From Psilocybe azurescens (taxonomy: Eukaryota; Basidiomycota; Agaricomycetes; Agaricales; Agrocybaceae), in contig JAJIRX010000783.1 in the NCBI GenBank assembly GCA_023853785.1, forward strand, positions 310,001-374,000: a stretch of DNA of 64,000 nucleotides, in the 5' to 3' direction. Under the pieces are notes generated by a model. It saw only the letters and a list, made by a program, of their open reading frames with translations. It was not told the DNA's origin and searched no databases. Within the stretch, counting starts at the first letter, position 1. Each line of letters starts with the position of its first letter. Both the position numbers and the translations under genes were made by a program. Of the stretch, positions 1 through 12,129 are shown piece by piece.

Positions 1-284
1 CCATAAAGGCTGGGACCAGGACCGTGGAAATTTTACCCATTAAGGCAGTACCGCTTTCTGTCATACCGCATCATGTCATCTTACCGTGTTCAACAACCGT
101 CCTTGTCTCGCTTGAAGCTTCACTCATATAATACGATGTCATTCTACCGACCACATGAAGCCAAGAGGAATTGGTTGAGACCTATAAAATGAACACTCTT
201 CGAATCTCTGAGTCCATATCCAAGCAACCTTCATACTAACAGCTTTCAAGTTTCCTCTGTCTTCTAACACCAAAACAGTCAATC

Positions 285-1803
285 ATGGAGTCTGCAAAAT
301 CTCTCTTCGTTCCACCTCCAGTGCCTCCGACCGGTCTTGGTCGCTATCGCGTTCTTTCTTCCACTGCGGGAGTTCATGTCTCGCCTCTCCAGCTCGGTGC
401 GATGAGCATCGGAGATAAATGGGACGAACTCGGCATGGGAAGCATGGACAAAGCGTCCAGCTTCAAGCTCCTCGACGCATTTTTTGAAAACGGGGGAACT
501 TCATTGACACTGCTAATTTCTAGTGAGTTTTACTTGGTGAAGAAATTATACTAGACCTCGACTGATGGTTGTACTCTTATAGTCAAGACGAGACCTCCGA
601 GATGTTCATTGGCGAGTGGGCAGAGACGCGAAACATTCGAGACCAGCTCTTTATTGCTACAAAGGTGAGGCAATAGAATGTCCCTTAGACTGAACGCATG
701 TTAAACGGTAAATTCATCTAGTATTCCAACAACACAAAGAATAGAACCGGTGCTATCAAACAAGCCGCGTTATACTCTGGGAATAGTGCGAAATCGATGC
801 ACATCTCAATCGAGGCGTCTCTCAAGAAACTGCGAACATCATACATCGATCTGTTTTATATCCACTTCTGGGATTGGGATACCAGCATCGAGGAAGTGAT
901 GAAGTCGTTACATACGCTTATCTTGCAAGGGAAGGTGTTATACCTCGTACGTGCTGCATTCGCTTTTCGAATTGGATCGGTGCACTGATCTCTCAATTTC
1001 CAGGGCATCTCCAATACGCCTGCTTGGATCGTCTCCAAAGCCAATCAGTATGCCCGGGATCATGGGCTCACACCCTTCGTGATATACCAGGGCTACTGGA
1101 ACATCATGGACCGCTCTTTTGAGAGAGAAATTATCCCAATGGCTCGCTCCGAAGGTAGCTACACGATTGGCTAAAAATAAGTTCAAGGCCGCTCATTGAT
1201 ATATTTGCTGCTGTTCACCTAGGAATGGCGCTAGCGCCCTATGGTGTACTCGGCGGAGGCAAGATTCGGACAGACGAAGAGGAAGAAAGGCGCCGAGCGA
1301 ATGGGGAACACGGAAGGACTGTGTTCGATCCTAATTGGGAACGCACAGATCGAGAGAAGGCGATTTGCAGAGCGCTTGAGAAAGTTGCGGCTGAGGTTGG
1401 GGCGAAGAGCATCACCTCAGGTAAGCTCCATACGCGAATCCGACGGACATTGGACACTGATGTATGCGGCGTTGATCATAGTGGCTATTGCGTATGTGAT
1501 GCAGAAAACTGTTTACGTCTTCCCTATTATTGGTGGGGAGGAAGGTCGAGCACCTGCTCGCAAACGTGGAGGCTTTGGACATTTCCTTGACGAAGGAGCA
1601 AATCCAATACTTGGAGAGTGTTTCTTCCCTTGATCCTGGATACCCTAATTGGTTGATCGTATGTTGCCCCACTTCTACAGATTCAAATAATATCTAACGC
1701 GTTTTTTCTCTAGGGTGATGGAACTGGACGGAGTGTAATGTTACAGGCGTTTTTCATTACCGAACCCATGCCGACTGCCGAGCCACTCCGTCCGTCCCAT
1801 TGA
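285..1803 (+). pseudogene. Aryl-alcohol dehydrogenase (aldo/keto reductase), two frameshifts
   Basis: NADPH-dependent aldo/keto reductase of the fungal aryl-alcohol dehydrogenase group, which interconverts aromatic aldehydes and alcohols in lignin-related metabolism. The start at 285 gives the usual N-terminus with [13 protein letters not shown]. Introns split the gene at about 531, 665, 948, 1156, 1421 and 1660. The catalytic set is visible: Asp/Tyr near the first intron (in the shifted frame), Lys in LFIATK and His in YIDLFYIHFWD. Later blocks QGYWNIMDRSFEREI and MALAPYGVLGGGK are typical. Two single-base lesions break it: a missing A around 493-497 just before the catalytic Asp, and an extra G around 1536-1541 in the GGRKVEHL block. 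The rest, including all splice sites and the TGA at 1801, is well preserved. Either a very recent pseudogene or an intact gene with two homopolymer sequencing errors. Confidence 0.82.
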
Positions 1804-1905
1804 CGTCGATAATGGATGGATAGACATCTTTCAATATGTAGTCGCACTTGAACGAATATTTCTTATCTCAATTTGCACCAATATATATTCTTTATCTCTA
1901 GAAGC

Positions 1906-2690
1906 AATCGAAGGAACAAAATGAACATTGCTACTCTTCAAGCCTATGAACAGTGCGACCAGAGTTGCCAAATCCCGGGGCACGTCTGCTATTGGTATCA
2001 GGGTGTCGAGCCTTCGATGGGCTCGCACCTTTTATGATCTACCAAGTTGCTAATTAGACCGTTTTGGACTAACCTTTCGAATGAGAAGATCGATCTGAAG
2101 GAAAGCAATATATATTCGTCCGTCCCTAACTTGGGAATGAACGGATCGAGAGAAGACAATTTGATATGCGAGGTAGGACCCTTGAGACAGATGTGGCTGA
2201 GCTGGGAGTGGGGTCGAGAATGTCACCTCAGGTAAGTGCTAATAGGCTTCATGATGCGCATAGGCCGACGCGTACTATTACTTAGCTTAAAGCTCTATTA
2301 TTGGACGCTGATGGATGTGGGGTTGATTATAATCGCAGTGGCTATTGGGTATGTGCTTGAGAAGACAGCTTATGTCTTCCTCTAATTATTGGTGGGATGA
2401 GGATGGGGTATACATATGCTTGCGAATCGAGGCTTTGAAGCTTGGATATCTCCTTAACGACGAAGGTGAGTATTCAGTTTTTGGAAATCATCGCTCTTGG
2501 ATCCTGGATACCCTAATGAGTTGTTACATTATTCTTCGGTGTGAAATTCCATCCAATTGTTGTTGTTTTAGGGTGATGGACCTACACCGAGAGGAAATGA
2601 GGAATGTTGCGGGTGTGTGTTCACATTGTGATGAAGCTGATCTACTCTTCCTCAGCCACGCTTGAAGCAGCAGGAACGATCTTTCCACCC
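1906..2690 (+). pseudogene. Decayed tandem copy of the aryl-alcohol dehydrogenase 3' half
   Basis: This stretch repeats, with heavy divergence, the exon order of the gene just upstream. About 2012-2050 matches its segment around 1062-1095 (GLTPFVIYQ). About 2120-2235 matches the FDPNWERTDREKAIC to SITSG exon, followed by the same splice donor. About 2300-2420 matches the VAIAYVMQKTVYVFP exon, and 2490-2620 the LDPGYPN block followed by an intron and GDGT. Stops and frame changes interrupt every piece and the 5' half is absent, so it cannot encode an enzyme. Confidence 0.72.
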
Positions 2691-4478
2691 GGTATGTGCA
2701 CTCCTTTACCCTGCAGGATGTACTACCAATGAATCAGGATGGTTTTCAATTTGTTAGACCAATTACTGGTTAAGTTGGAATTTTCTTCAAGAATACTCTG
2801 ATGCACATCAGAGAACCCGGTTCCAATATTAGAGCACATACGTTTCACCGGATTGCGTCGCGCAGTTCAAGCGCATTCATACGCGTATGTCCGGAGCCTA
2901 CTCGAACTCTGCGCTTGCCAAGTTTAAGCGTGATCTTTGTCCAGTCAATCACCAGTCGGATGCATAATACAATACAATAATCACAGCTTACCCACCCTTC
3001 AGATAGATAGATAGATAATTGTCAGTCGTCATATGGGTATGCATGGGCTTTTGTGTGGCAACTGCGAGGGACGCGATGGTGTTGTGAGAATTTAGACAGC
3101 CCAAGCGGGCCGTCGCGTAGCGCTTCGTCCAATCGCAATGCGCTGAAGGATCTGGGTTACTCGTATCTCGAAGATAACCCATGCTAGCATGAGCCAATCT
3201 CTCCTTGGAAATCATGAGCTTTTCGGCGCATCCCTCGTGCATCGCAGGAAATACGGCGCGAAAGTGCGCTCTTGGTGCAAATGTTCGATGTACATACATA
3301 CGCTAAGTTTGGGAGGTGAAGACGCACCGTGTAAAGGAAGAGGCGTTTCGCGCTGTAGCAACGCATCGCGTATACGGCAAGGCGCTTCACGCGGTGGATC
3401 TATACGGGTATCTACCGCGGTTCAACCTGGTTCGACCACATTTTTGCTATCCCTACCTCGCGCCACCGAAGACTGCGGGGCGCGCGGGGGATGCGAGATG
3501 GATATGGATTACTTTCTGGGTAAAATTGGGCATTGTAGGAGAAGCTGGTGGGACTGCTTTCGAACCGATTGCGCCGCAAATGGTGAGAGCAGCGTAAACC
3601 CTCCGTAAATGGGGGGGGTTGTGACCTGGTTAATCCGCTCCGGACTCGATCTTATGGTGCATTTAGTGGGTTGAGTGACAGATGGCTTTGCAGCGAGTAT
3701 TTGGGATAGTATAGAAGATTCAGAATACGAACACTTCGGAGTTGTGATGCTTTGGTATTCATGCGGACTGAGCGAATCATTGGAGGCCGTAGGGGACATT
3801 CGCTGTGTATATTCATTTCTAGGTGCTACGACAATCGCCTGTTTTCGTATCCGGCTTTGAGAAAGTGGGGCGACGTGAGAGGATGTCGGGGTGATGCCTT
3901 GTAAAAGCCACGGAGATGTAAATACACGTGTGTCTCCGGAGCGTCTAGAGAAGCAGTGATCATGGAAAAGAGTAGAGTGGCAACGGATCAGAGCTATGTT
4001 TTCGGATGTCTGTCTGGGGGTCCAATCAGAATCGAGCCCGGAAATTTTGGCCACAGCCCCTATCGATGAATTTTCAGTATGAATGGATGTTCGACAAGAG
4101 CAATGGTAATCATTGTACAACGGTACTACAGGTAAACCATAAAGTGACTGGTCCGCGGTTTTGGTATGAAGAACATCTATTTGTCGAGCCGAGCGAATAG
4201 ATCGGGCTTGATGCAGTTATTCCTTGCTACCTCCGATGTCGGTTATGTTTTGAGGAAGTGCAAGTGGCGCCAGGGCAAACTTGAATTTAGAAAAGAAATA
4301 ATGGGCCGAGATGAATATTGGAATGTGCGTGTGAATTTTGGGGGTGGTACAAATTTTGGCCATAATCGGAGCTCGTTTTGGGATCTCTCGTATCGGACCA
4401 GGGTCTCTTCATCTTTTATATATCAAGCCCACTTTCCATCGTCCACTCCATCTTCCCCTTTTCCTACACTTTCCAATC
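2691..4478. other. Intergenic region, no gene supported
   Basis: About 1.8 kb with only short unspliced open frames that resemble no family. A tiny GATA microsatellite lies at about 3002-3017. The last 100 bases hold a plausible core promoter for ATP-citrate lyase: a TATA-like run near 4413-4420 followed by a pyrimidine-rich tract up to the start codon at 4479. Confidence 0.5.
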
Positions 4479-7400
4479 ATGTCGTCAAAAGGTCGGTTCC
4501 GCACTGATCACTCGCCGTGTTCACCATTAACTCACATTCTGCCATCTAGCCATCCGCGAGTACGACGCTAAGCTTTTACTTGCTTACTGGTTGGAACGTG
4601 CGCCTCCTGTCGCCCCCCACGCCCAGGTCAAGACAAAGTTCCAGTACCCCGCCGTCAAGGTCGCTCAGATCTCATGGGATCCCGCTACCGACTCCATCAC
4701 TCCTGATACCAAACTTCCCGGATGGGTCTTCAACTCCAAGCTTGTCGCAAAGCCCGATCAGCTCATCAAGCGTCGCGGTAAGGCCGGTCTCCTCGCCTTG
4801 AACAAGACCTGGGAAGAGGCAAGGCCTTGGATTGCCCAGCGTGCTGGAAAGCCCCAGAAGGTGGGTCTCGTGCCGTTTTTCAGCGTATATATCTGTGTTA
4901 CGACATGAGACGCGTCGTTATCAAATCAATCTATCATGGCGATTATGACAGATAATCGCCATCTGCTTCGCGCAGAACGCCTTGCTTCTGAACTGCAGGC
5001 AGGCGAACTCGCGTACAATCTCCATCTCAAGCGCGTTTTACATTATCGCACGTGACTGACGTAAATCTTTACAGGTCGAATCGATTACCGGGACCCTGAA
5101 CAACTTCATCGTCGAACCTTTCCTCCCCATCCTTCCAACACCGAATACTATGTCTGCATCACCTCCGGCCGTGAGGGTGACTCCATCCTCTTCACCCACG
5201 AAGGTGGTGTTGACATCGGTGATGTCGATGCCAAAGCCCTCGTCCTTAACCTCCCCGTCTCCCAACCTTTCCCAACACGCGAGGCCATCGCTGCGACTCT
5301 CCCTCGCACACGTCCCCGCTGAGAAGAAGGACACCCTCGTCGACTTCCTGATCCGCCTCTACAGCGTCTACGTTGACCTCCACTTTGCTTACCTTGAGAT
5401 CAACCCCCTCGTTGTCCTCGATGCTGTCAACGGCGGCGAACCCCAAGTTTGCTACCTCGATATGGCTGCCAAGCTCGATCAGACCGCTGAGAGCATCTGC
5501 GGCCCCAAGTGGGCTATCGCCCGTGACCTCTCCGTATACGAGAGGAACGAGGACGAAGCCATCAAGACCGCTGCCTCCAAGGGAGGAAAGGTCTCCGCTG
5601 ATCGTGGACCCCCTATGGTAAGAAATTTCAAATACAGAGTCGCTAATTTGTCGTACTTATTTTTGGATTTCAGGTCTGGCCCGCACCTTTCGGTCGCGAC
5701 TTGACCAAGGAAGAAGCGTACATCCAGAAACTCGATGGATCCACCGGTGCCTCTCTCAAGCTCACCGTCTTGAACGCTGAAGGTCGCATCTGGACCATGG
5801 TTGCCGGTGGTGGTGCCAGTGTCGTCTACTCCGATGCCATTGCTGCTCACGGATTCGCCGATGAGCTCGCCAACTACGGTGAATACTCTGGTGCCCCTAC
5901 TGAGGGTCAAACCTACGAATATGCCAAGACCATCAGTAAGTTGCAATTCTCTGTCATTGCGATTCCAGGCTAATGTCTTTGTAGTCGATCTCATCACCCG
6001 CGGCACACCCAACCCCAAGGGAAAGATCCTCATCATTGGAGGAGGAATTGCCAACTTCACCAACGTCGCTGCCACCTTCAAGGGTATCATCCGTGCCCTC
6101 AAGGAGTTCAAGAACCAGTTGATCACTCACCAGGTCAAGATCTTCGTTCGTCGTGGAGGACCTAATTACCAGGAAGGTCTGAAGGCCATGCGCCTCCTCG
6201 GAGAGAGCTTGGGTGTCCCCATCCGTGTCTTCGGCCCCGACACTCACATCACTGAGATCGTTCCCCTCGCCCTCGGCATTGACATCAGCAAGACCAAGTC
6301 CAGCAACGTTGGAATCAGCGGGCTCCACTCTGTCCAAGTCGACACCCCTCCCCCTCAGGTCGCCCCTGCTGGTGAGCCCAACGCCGCTGTCGGTGCCATC
6401 CACGCCGACGGTGAACGCACACAACCTTCCGACGTCCTTGTGCACTTCGACACCAAGGGCAGCGCCACCTCCCGCCCCGCGTACAGGCCTTTCGATGCCT
6501 CCACCCGCTCCTTCGTCTACGGTCTCCAACCCCGTGCCATCCAGGGAATGCTCGACTTCGATTTCTCCTGCGGACGTCAGACTCCCTCCGTCGCCGCCAT
6601 GATCTACCCCTTCGGTGGACACCACATCCAGAAGTTCTACTGGGGAACGAAGGAGACCCTCCTCCCCGTTTACACCACCTTCAAGGAGGCTGTTGCCAAG
6701 CACCCCGAGGTTGACGTTGTTGTCAACTTCGCCAGCTCGCGCAGTGTGTACTCCAGCACCCTCGAGTGTCTCGAGTTCCCCCAGATCAAGGCTCTCGCTC
6801 TGATCGCTGAGGGTGTCCCCGAGCGTCACGCTCGTGAGATCCTCTGGAAGGCCCAGGAGAAGGGCGTCCTCATTGTTGGCCCTGCCACTGTTGGTGGAAT
6901 CAAGCCTGGATGCTTCAGGATCGGTAACTCTGGAGGGTATGTATCTATGTGATTCGTCTTCTGACTCGTCTCTAAACTGATTCTTTTTGCATAGAATGAT
7001 GGACAACATCATCGCTTCCAAACTCTACCGCCCTGGATCTGTCGGATACGTCTCCAAGTCCGGAGGCATGTCCAACGAACTCAACAACATCCTCTCTCTC
7101 GTCACCAACGGCACCTACGAGGGTATCGCCATCGGTGGTGATCGTTACCCCGGATCCACCTTCATCGACCATCTCCTCCGCTACGAACAAGACCCCGACT
7201 GCAAGATGCTCGTCCTGCTCGGTGAGGTTGGTGGTGTTGAGGAGTACCGTGTCATCGACGCTGTCAAGAAGGGCATCATCCGCAAGCCCATCGTCGCCTG
7301 GGCCATCGGTACCTGCGCCAAGATGTTCGCCACCGAAGTCCAGTTCGGACACGCCGGATCCATGGCCAACAGCGAGTTGGAGACCGCTGACTCCAAGAAC

Positions 7401-8529
7401 AAGGCCATGAGGGCCGCTGGCTTCATCGTCCCCGACACCTTCGAGGAGCTGCCCCACGTCCTCAAGGAGACCTACGAGCACCTCGTCAAGATCGGCACCA
7501 TCAGGCCCAAGGCTGAGATCGACCCTCCCGTCATCCCTATGGATTACAAGTGGGCCCAGGAGCTCGGTTTGATCCGTAAACCCGCTGCCTTCATCTCGAC
7601 CATCTCCGACGAGCGTGGCCAGGAGCTGCTCTACGCCGGTATGAGGATCTCGGAGGTGTTCAAGGAGGACATCGGTATCGGAGGCGTTGTCAGCTTGCTC
7701 TGGTTCAAGCGCCGCCTGCCGCCTTGGGCGACCAAGTTCATCGAGATGGTGCTCATGCTGACGGCTGACCACGGTCCCGCTGTCTCTGGTGCCATGAACA
7801 CCATTGTCGCCTCGCGTGCCGGCAAGGATCTCATCTCGTCGCTCGCTTCTGGTCTTTTGACCATCGGTAGCCGCTTCGGTGGTGCCCTCGATGAGGCCGC
7901 GTCCATGTTCTCCAACGCCCGCGACACCGGTCTTACGCCAAGAGAGTTCGTCGACAACGCCAGGAAGGCCAACAAGCTCAGTACGTGTTTCTTTTTGGAT
8001 TTTGTTACATGTTTCTGATGTTCGTCCTTTTTCATAGTCAGCGGTATCGGCCACAAGATCAAGAGTGTCAACAACCCTGATCTCCGCGTCGAGTTGGTGA
8101 AGGAGTATGTCATGAAGAACTTCCCCAGCCACAGCCTCCTCGATTACGCTCTCGGTGTCGAGAAGGTCACCACTGCCAAGAAGGATACTGTGAGTATTTC
8201 TGTTGCAGATACATTTTCGTTCTGTTTCGATGCTGATTACTGCCATTTTCTTTCTTCTTTAGCTCATCCTGAACGTCGACGGATGTATCGCCGTATGCTT
8301 CGTCGATCTCCTCCGGGACAGCGGCGCGTTCACGCCCGAGGAAGCCGATGAGTACATCAAGATCGGAACCCTGAACGGCCTGTTCGTGCTCGGCCGCAGC
8401 ATCGGGTTCATTGGACACCATCTCGACCAGAAGCGCCTCCGCGCCCCGCTGTACCGCCACCCTGCAGACGATATCTTCATCAACATGGCGGATGTCTCGC
8501 AGCCGCGAGTGTTGGGACGCATGCAGTAA
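4479..8529 (+). CDS. ATP-citrate lyase (fused single-chain form)
   Basis: Cytosolic enzyme that cleaves citrate with ATP and CoA to acetyl-CoA and oxaloacetate, feeding lipid and sterol synthesis. Exons: 4479-4491, 4550-4860, 5075-5617, 5674-5935, 5985-6936, 6995-7980, 8038-8189, 8263-8529, giving 1161 residues, normal for the fused form. The order is an N-terminal ATP-grasp domain ([26 protein letters not shown]), citrate/CoA-binding domains ([18 protein letters not shown]), the phospho-histidine motif FGHAGS in exon 6, and a C-terminal citrate synthase-like part ending QPRVLGRMQ. All joins keep frame. Within exon 3, roughly 5130-5298, the conserved protein lies in another frame: a C appears missing from the C-run at about 5126-5129 and an extra C present at about 5297-5301. 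The two cancel, so the frame stays open but about 57 residues read as unrelated sequence. Confidence 0.95.
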
Positions 8530-10316
8530 GCGCGTCGTCGTCGTCGTCGTGTCTCGGTCGTCCATTCGTCGTCGTCGTCTGCCTCTCATTCCATCGCATT
8601 TTTTCTCGCACACACATCCCACACGCAAAAATGAAGCTTTTTGGGCTTTTTTTAATTGTGCTCGCTCCTCCTTGTTCCCTCCCCAACAGCAAATTCAAAT
8701 CAAATCCCAATGTACTTTCAATTCAATCCTCCCGCGTTTCCTTTTTTTCTTTCAACATTTGGCTCAGGACTAGAAGTTTAATTTAGTGATAAAAAACATA
8801 CTACCACCACCCACACGTCGCATACATACATACATATGTCGCATTACCTCCGAAACGCTTGTATACTCTCTATCTCTCCGTGCAATTTAGATCTCTCTTT
8901 TTCTCGTTGTTGTTGGTGTGAACTTTTAAAGTTTTGAACAGGCGGAGATGAACGTTTTGTCTTGCGGCTTATGTCACCGCTTACCTCACCCGTCAATTTG
9001 GTTAAGGCACGCCAGGAACGAATGTGTCCTGATTCCTGAATCTGACTGTCAATTTGCCCCGTCGGATGTCGACTTAGGTCGACGCTTTTGCTTTGTGCTT
9101 CCCTTGCTTTCCCCACTGTTCACTCCACGATTCAGTCGCATTGAGTGGAACACCTGCATACTTATCATAATGCATGCGCTGACGGCTTCCGTTAAGCCTT
9201 TTCTTGGCTTAGTCTCTCTTCACTCCACTCGCACAAGGTTATCTTGACTGCATCTTCTCACCTTCCGAGTACTGGCGGACCTGTATAATTCGTGAGTCTT
9301 CTTTTCTTTTTTTGCTTTGTTCTGTGTTAACCGATGGCAATTGTTCGCTTTACAACAACTCGTATCCAAATTTGTGAAGACCGTGGAACCTATATAACTA
9401 TCTCACAAGCCATCTCAACAACGCGCATTGATTATCGCGTTTGAAGTTGACTGTTGATGGACGCACGCCGTCTTACAACCGCAGATGATATTTATTTTTG
9501 CGAAAGCCCCGATGTCCGGCTAGGTGTCTAAACCTATATCCGTCCGTGTACCGTCGACTCCTTCAACAAAGAGTCGAAGGGTCGAGAGATTAGGGACCTC
9601 GTCGGAGCTTTTCGAACCGTTGGAACTAGTTGGACAGGGGTTTATAATTCAGTTCTTTCGATGTCGACAATAGAAAGCCGAAGCATGTTAGGTAACGCAC
9701 CAGTTCCAATCCAATTGACATTCTCTGCCGTTGTTGATTATTATCTGCTTCGCCAGATTCCTTGTCCGGGATAAAGTAGTTCGGCTACCTGTCTGCCTTC
9801 TTTCTCTGGCTGGTTTTTTATGTGTGAGTTGCATTCAGTATCTATATCGCATTCTGCTCACTCATCTGCTGTATAGCGAATAAGTAAAATTTTCATGTGA
9901 TCCATGGCAACAATGGGCGCCCGCTGGCTTCTGGCACCTGTCGGCAAGCGGGGAATATACCGGTGCATCAAAAGCGCGACTTACAAATAAAGTAATCGTC
10001 CCTTAAAGGACTTCTTCTATTACGACAGGTGTGGGATTGTGGCTCTCAAGAAGCTCCAACAAAATTGAAAACGGGTCTATTTTTGGGTCTCGACACCAGG
10101 TTTACCTACACAACCTCGCCCGTGATAGGTATGCATACGGAGAACAATCGAAGCCGACCTGAACAGAATGATAGAATATAAATTCTTGACGTTATTTTTG
10201 ACTCCTAAGTCACGCTTTTGGTTTCTCTCATATACGCACCGTTTGCTGGGATTCTCTTTTTCCTGCCCTTGACCAGCCCACCCCTCCCCACCTCACGGAT
10301 TTATCCTCGTACAGCG
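8530..10316. other. Intergenic region, no gene supported
   Basis: About 1.8 kb. It starts with the ATP-citrate lyase 3' region, including a short CGT-repeat run at about 8532-8575 and CATA repeats near 8820-8836. The rest has short AT-richer stretches without a coherent spliced coding signal on either strand and no RNA gene that I recognise. The final 100 bases are pyrimidine-rich and likely hold the promoter of the gene starting at 10317. Confidence 0.5.
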
Positions 10317-11538
10317 ATGGCCTCTGAGCGCATCCCAGCTACCAGCGTCACGCCAGTCATCCCAGCCACCAGCGTCACGCCAGTCATCGAGAACGCGCCC
10401 TTGCCTCAGAGCGAGGTTCCTCAACCTCCACCGCGGGATCCACAATCCCGAGATGCCGGCGATCCATTCGGTGGGTCAAGGGAGGGCAGCCCACGTCAAT
10501 ACACCTCGCGGAATAACTCAGGCAACAGCAACAGCGACCACCACCATGCTCCTCTGCCGCCAGATCCGCGACGCGCCTTTACTACCGAGAAGTATGAAGA
10601 CGAGGAGAACAACCTGCACGGTGTGCCTGTGTTGATGCGGAATTCGAGCTATGGCCCTGCTCTCCCCGCCATCCCGTCTCCTACTCGTTATCCAACTGGC
10701 GACTCAGCGCGACCTCGCGTGGCACGACAGCGGACGGGCGAAACTGGGCATGTTTCCTATCACCCACGGAGCATGATGGACTATAACTATTTGGTTCCCT
10801 CCGTCGAAGCCAAGGTATGTGCATCTGTGCAAATATACATTGGCATTGAAGCTCATGCGCTACGTTGATGCGCTGCACCAGCAAGCGAATATTGCCCACC
10901 GTCTAGGGCCGACTATCACAATTGCGATAGAGCAACGGGATAAATTTGCACTTAAGGCGAAATGGACAGGATATGCTTTGAATGCTGCGATTGGTCTACA
11001 AGTTCTACTTGGCTCGTTGACTACTGGGCTTTCCGCTGCGGCTACGTCAGGAAGATCCGTACGTTGATTCTCAACCATTATAGACATGCCCCCAAGCTCA
11101 CTAGCTATTCGTTGCAGGCCGCAGTGCAAACCACGATACTGGGTAAGTATCTATTTTTGAAGTCTGAAGTCGTTTGCGGTGCTTACAACTCCCCTTAAAG
11201 GTGGTCTCTCTACTGTCGTTGCCTCCTATCTCGCACGATCAAGAGGAACAAACGAGCCAGAAAAGTCGAACGCGAAAGTCAAAGATCTCGATCACTTCAT
11301 CAGAGAATGCAGGGCCTTTGAGCTGGACCATGGACATATAGTCGGCAACGAGTTGGATCACATATTGATAGAAAAAAGAAAACAGTTGGAAGTGCTTCTG
11401 GGGAATACTAGCAGTGGGTAAGTATAATATGTTCGTTTTTTCAACGCTTCGTTCTGTGTTCTGATACTACGGTATTATAGCACGGAGGCTGTACCCAACA
11501 GCGAATCAAACAGGCAATCTAAAGTGTCGGCTGTTTGA
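10317..11538 (+). CDS. SLATT-domain two-helix membrane protein, copy A
   Basis: Fungal member of the SLATT superfamily (SMODS/SLOG-associating two-transmembrane effector domain). Exons 10317-10814, 10882-11058, 11118-11142, 11201-11417 and 11481-11538 join in frame to 324 residues. The N-terminal 165 residues are disordered, rich in Pro, Ser and charged residues. The conserved core is ALNAAIGLQVLLGSLTTGLS (first helix), then a second helix containing ILGGLSTVVASYLARSRG, then a basic/acidic helical segment with LDHFIRECRAFELDHGH. The start at 10317 is preferred over an upstream in-frame ATG because the paralogue at 14864 begins with the same MASERIP. In bacteria SLATT proteins are predicted pore-forming effectors of nucleotide-signalling systems; the role in fungi is unknown and no sensor partner is recognisable beside it. 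Confidence 0.8.
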
Positions 11539-12129
11539 ACCCCATGGCATCTGTTCCTTTTGTTCTTCGTTGCTTGTCTTTACTGTATACCTCGATACCT
11601 TCGGACCATATATTTCATAAGATCACGCTGCTTTCGATTCCACTCCTTTATTTCTAGGTTTTGCTGTACAAGTCTTGTAGTTATTATTCGTAGTGCTATG
11701 GTTAATATGAGAAATATATTTCAATTGTTTAAGTCTCGTTCGTTCACTGTAATCACTGGTTACCAGCACACATTAGCACCAACCGCCAGACTGCTTCTAA
11801 TCACTGGCAGTGTACTGCGGGTCAGATCCAGGTTTCAAACACCACAATTCATCTTATGTTTGCTCTAGTCATCCCAGGTTATGCCATGGATAATGGGTTA
11901 AATTCTTTGCTCAATTTATATGATGGCAGCCCGATAAAATGGCCATTATGATACTCTTGACTGACCAACTAACACTATCGTTGATGTTGGTTTGCTAAAC
12001 GAGAATAAATTCGTCAGTCCCACCTGCCGACTCATACGCAACACACGAGTAATAATATGCTAACAAATTTGGTCTCATCATCCTGCTATTTTGCTTTCAT
12101 GACTGTCGTTTTTGTGGTTATGGAGTATG
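11539..12129. other. Convergent intergenic region
   Basis: About 590 AT-rich bases between the SLATT-A stop and the 3' end of the minus-strand membrane protein gene. They hold the 3' untranslated regions of two convergent genes; no coding or RNA signal is seen. Confidence 0.45.

Noticed and set aside
3189..4120. Open frames of 139 and 203 residues upstream of ATP-citrate lyase
   Set aside because: No family features, no splice pattern, and opposite strands compete over the same bases.
5954..8246. Long minus-strand open frames opposite ATP-citrate lyase
   Set aside because: They are shadows of the GC-rich, codon-biased coding strand; the plus-strand protein is clearly ATP-citrate lyase.
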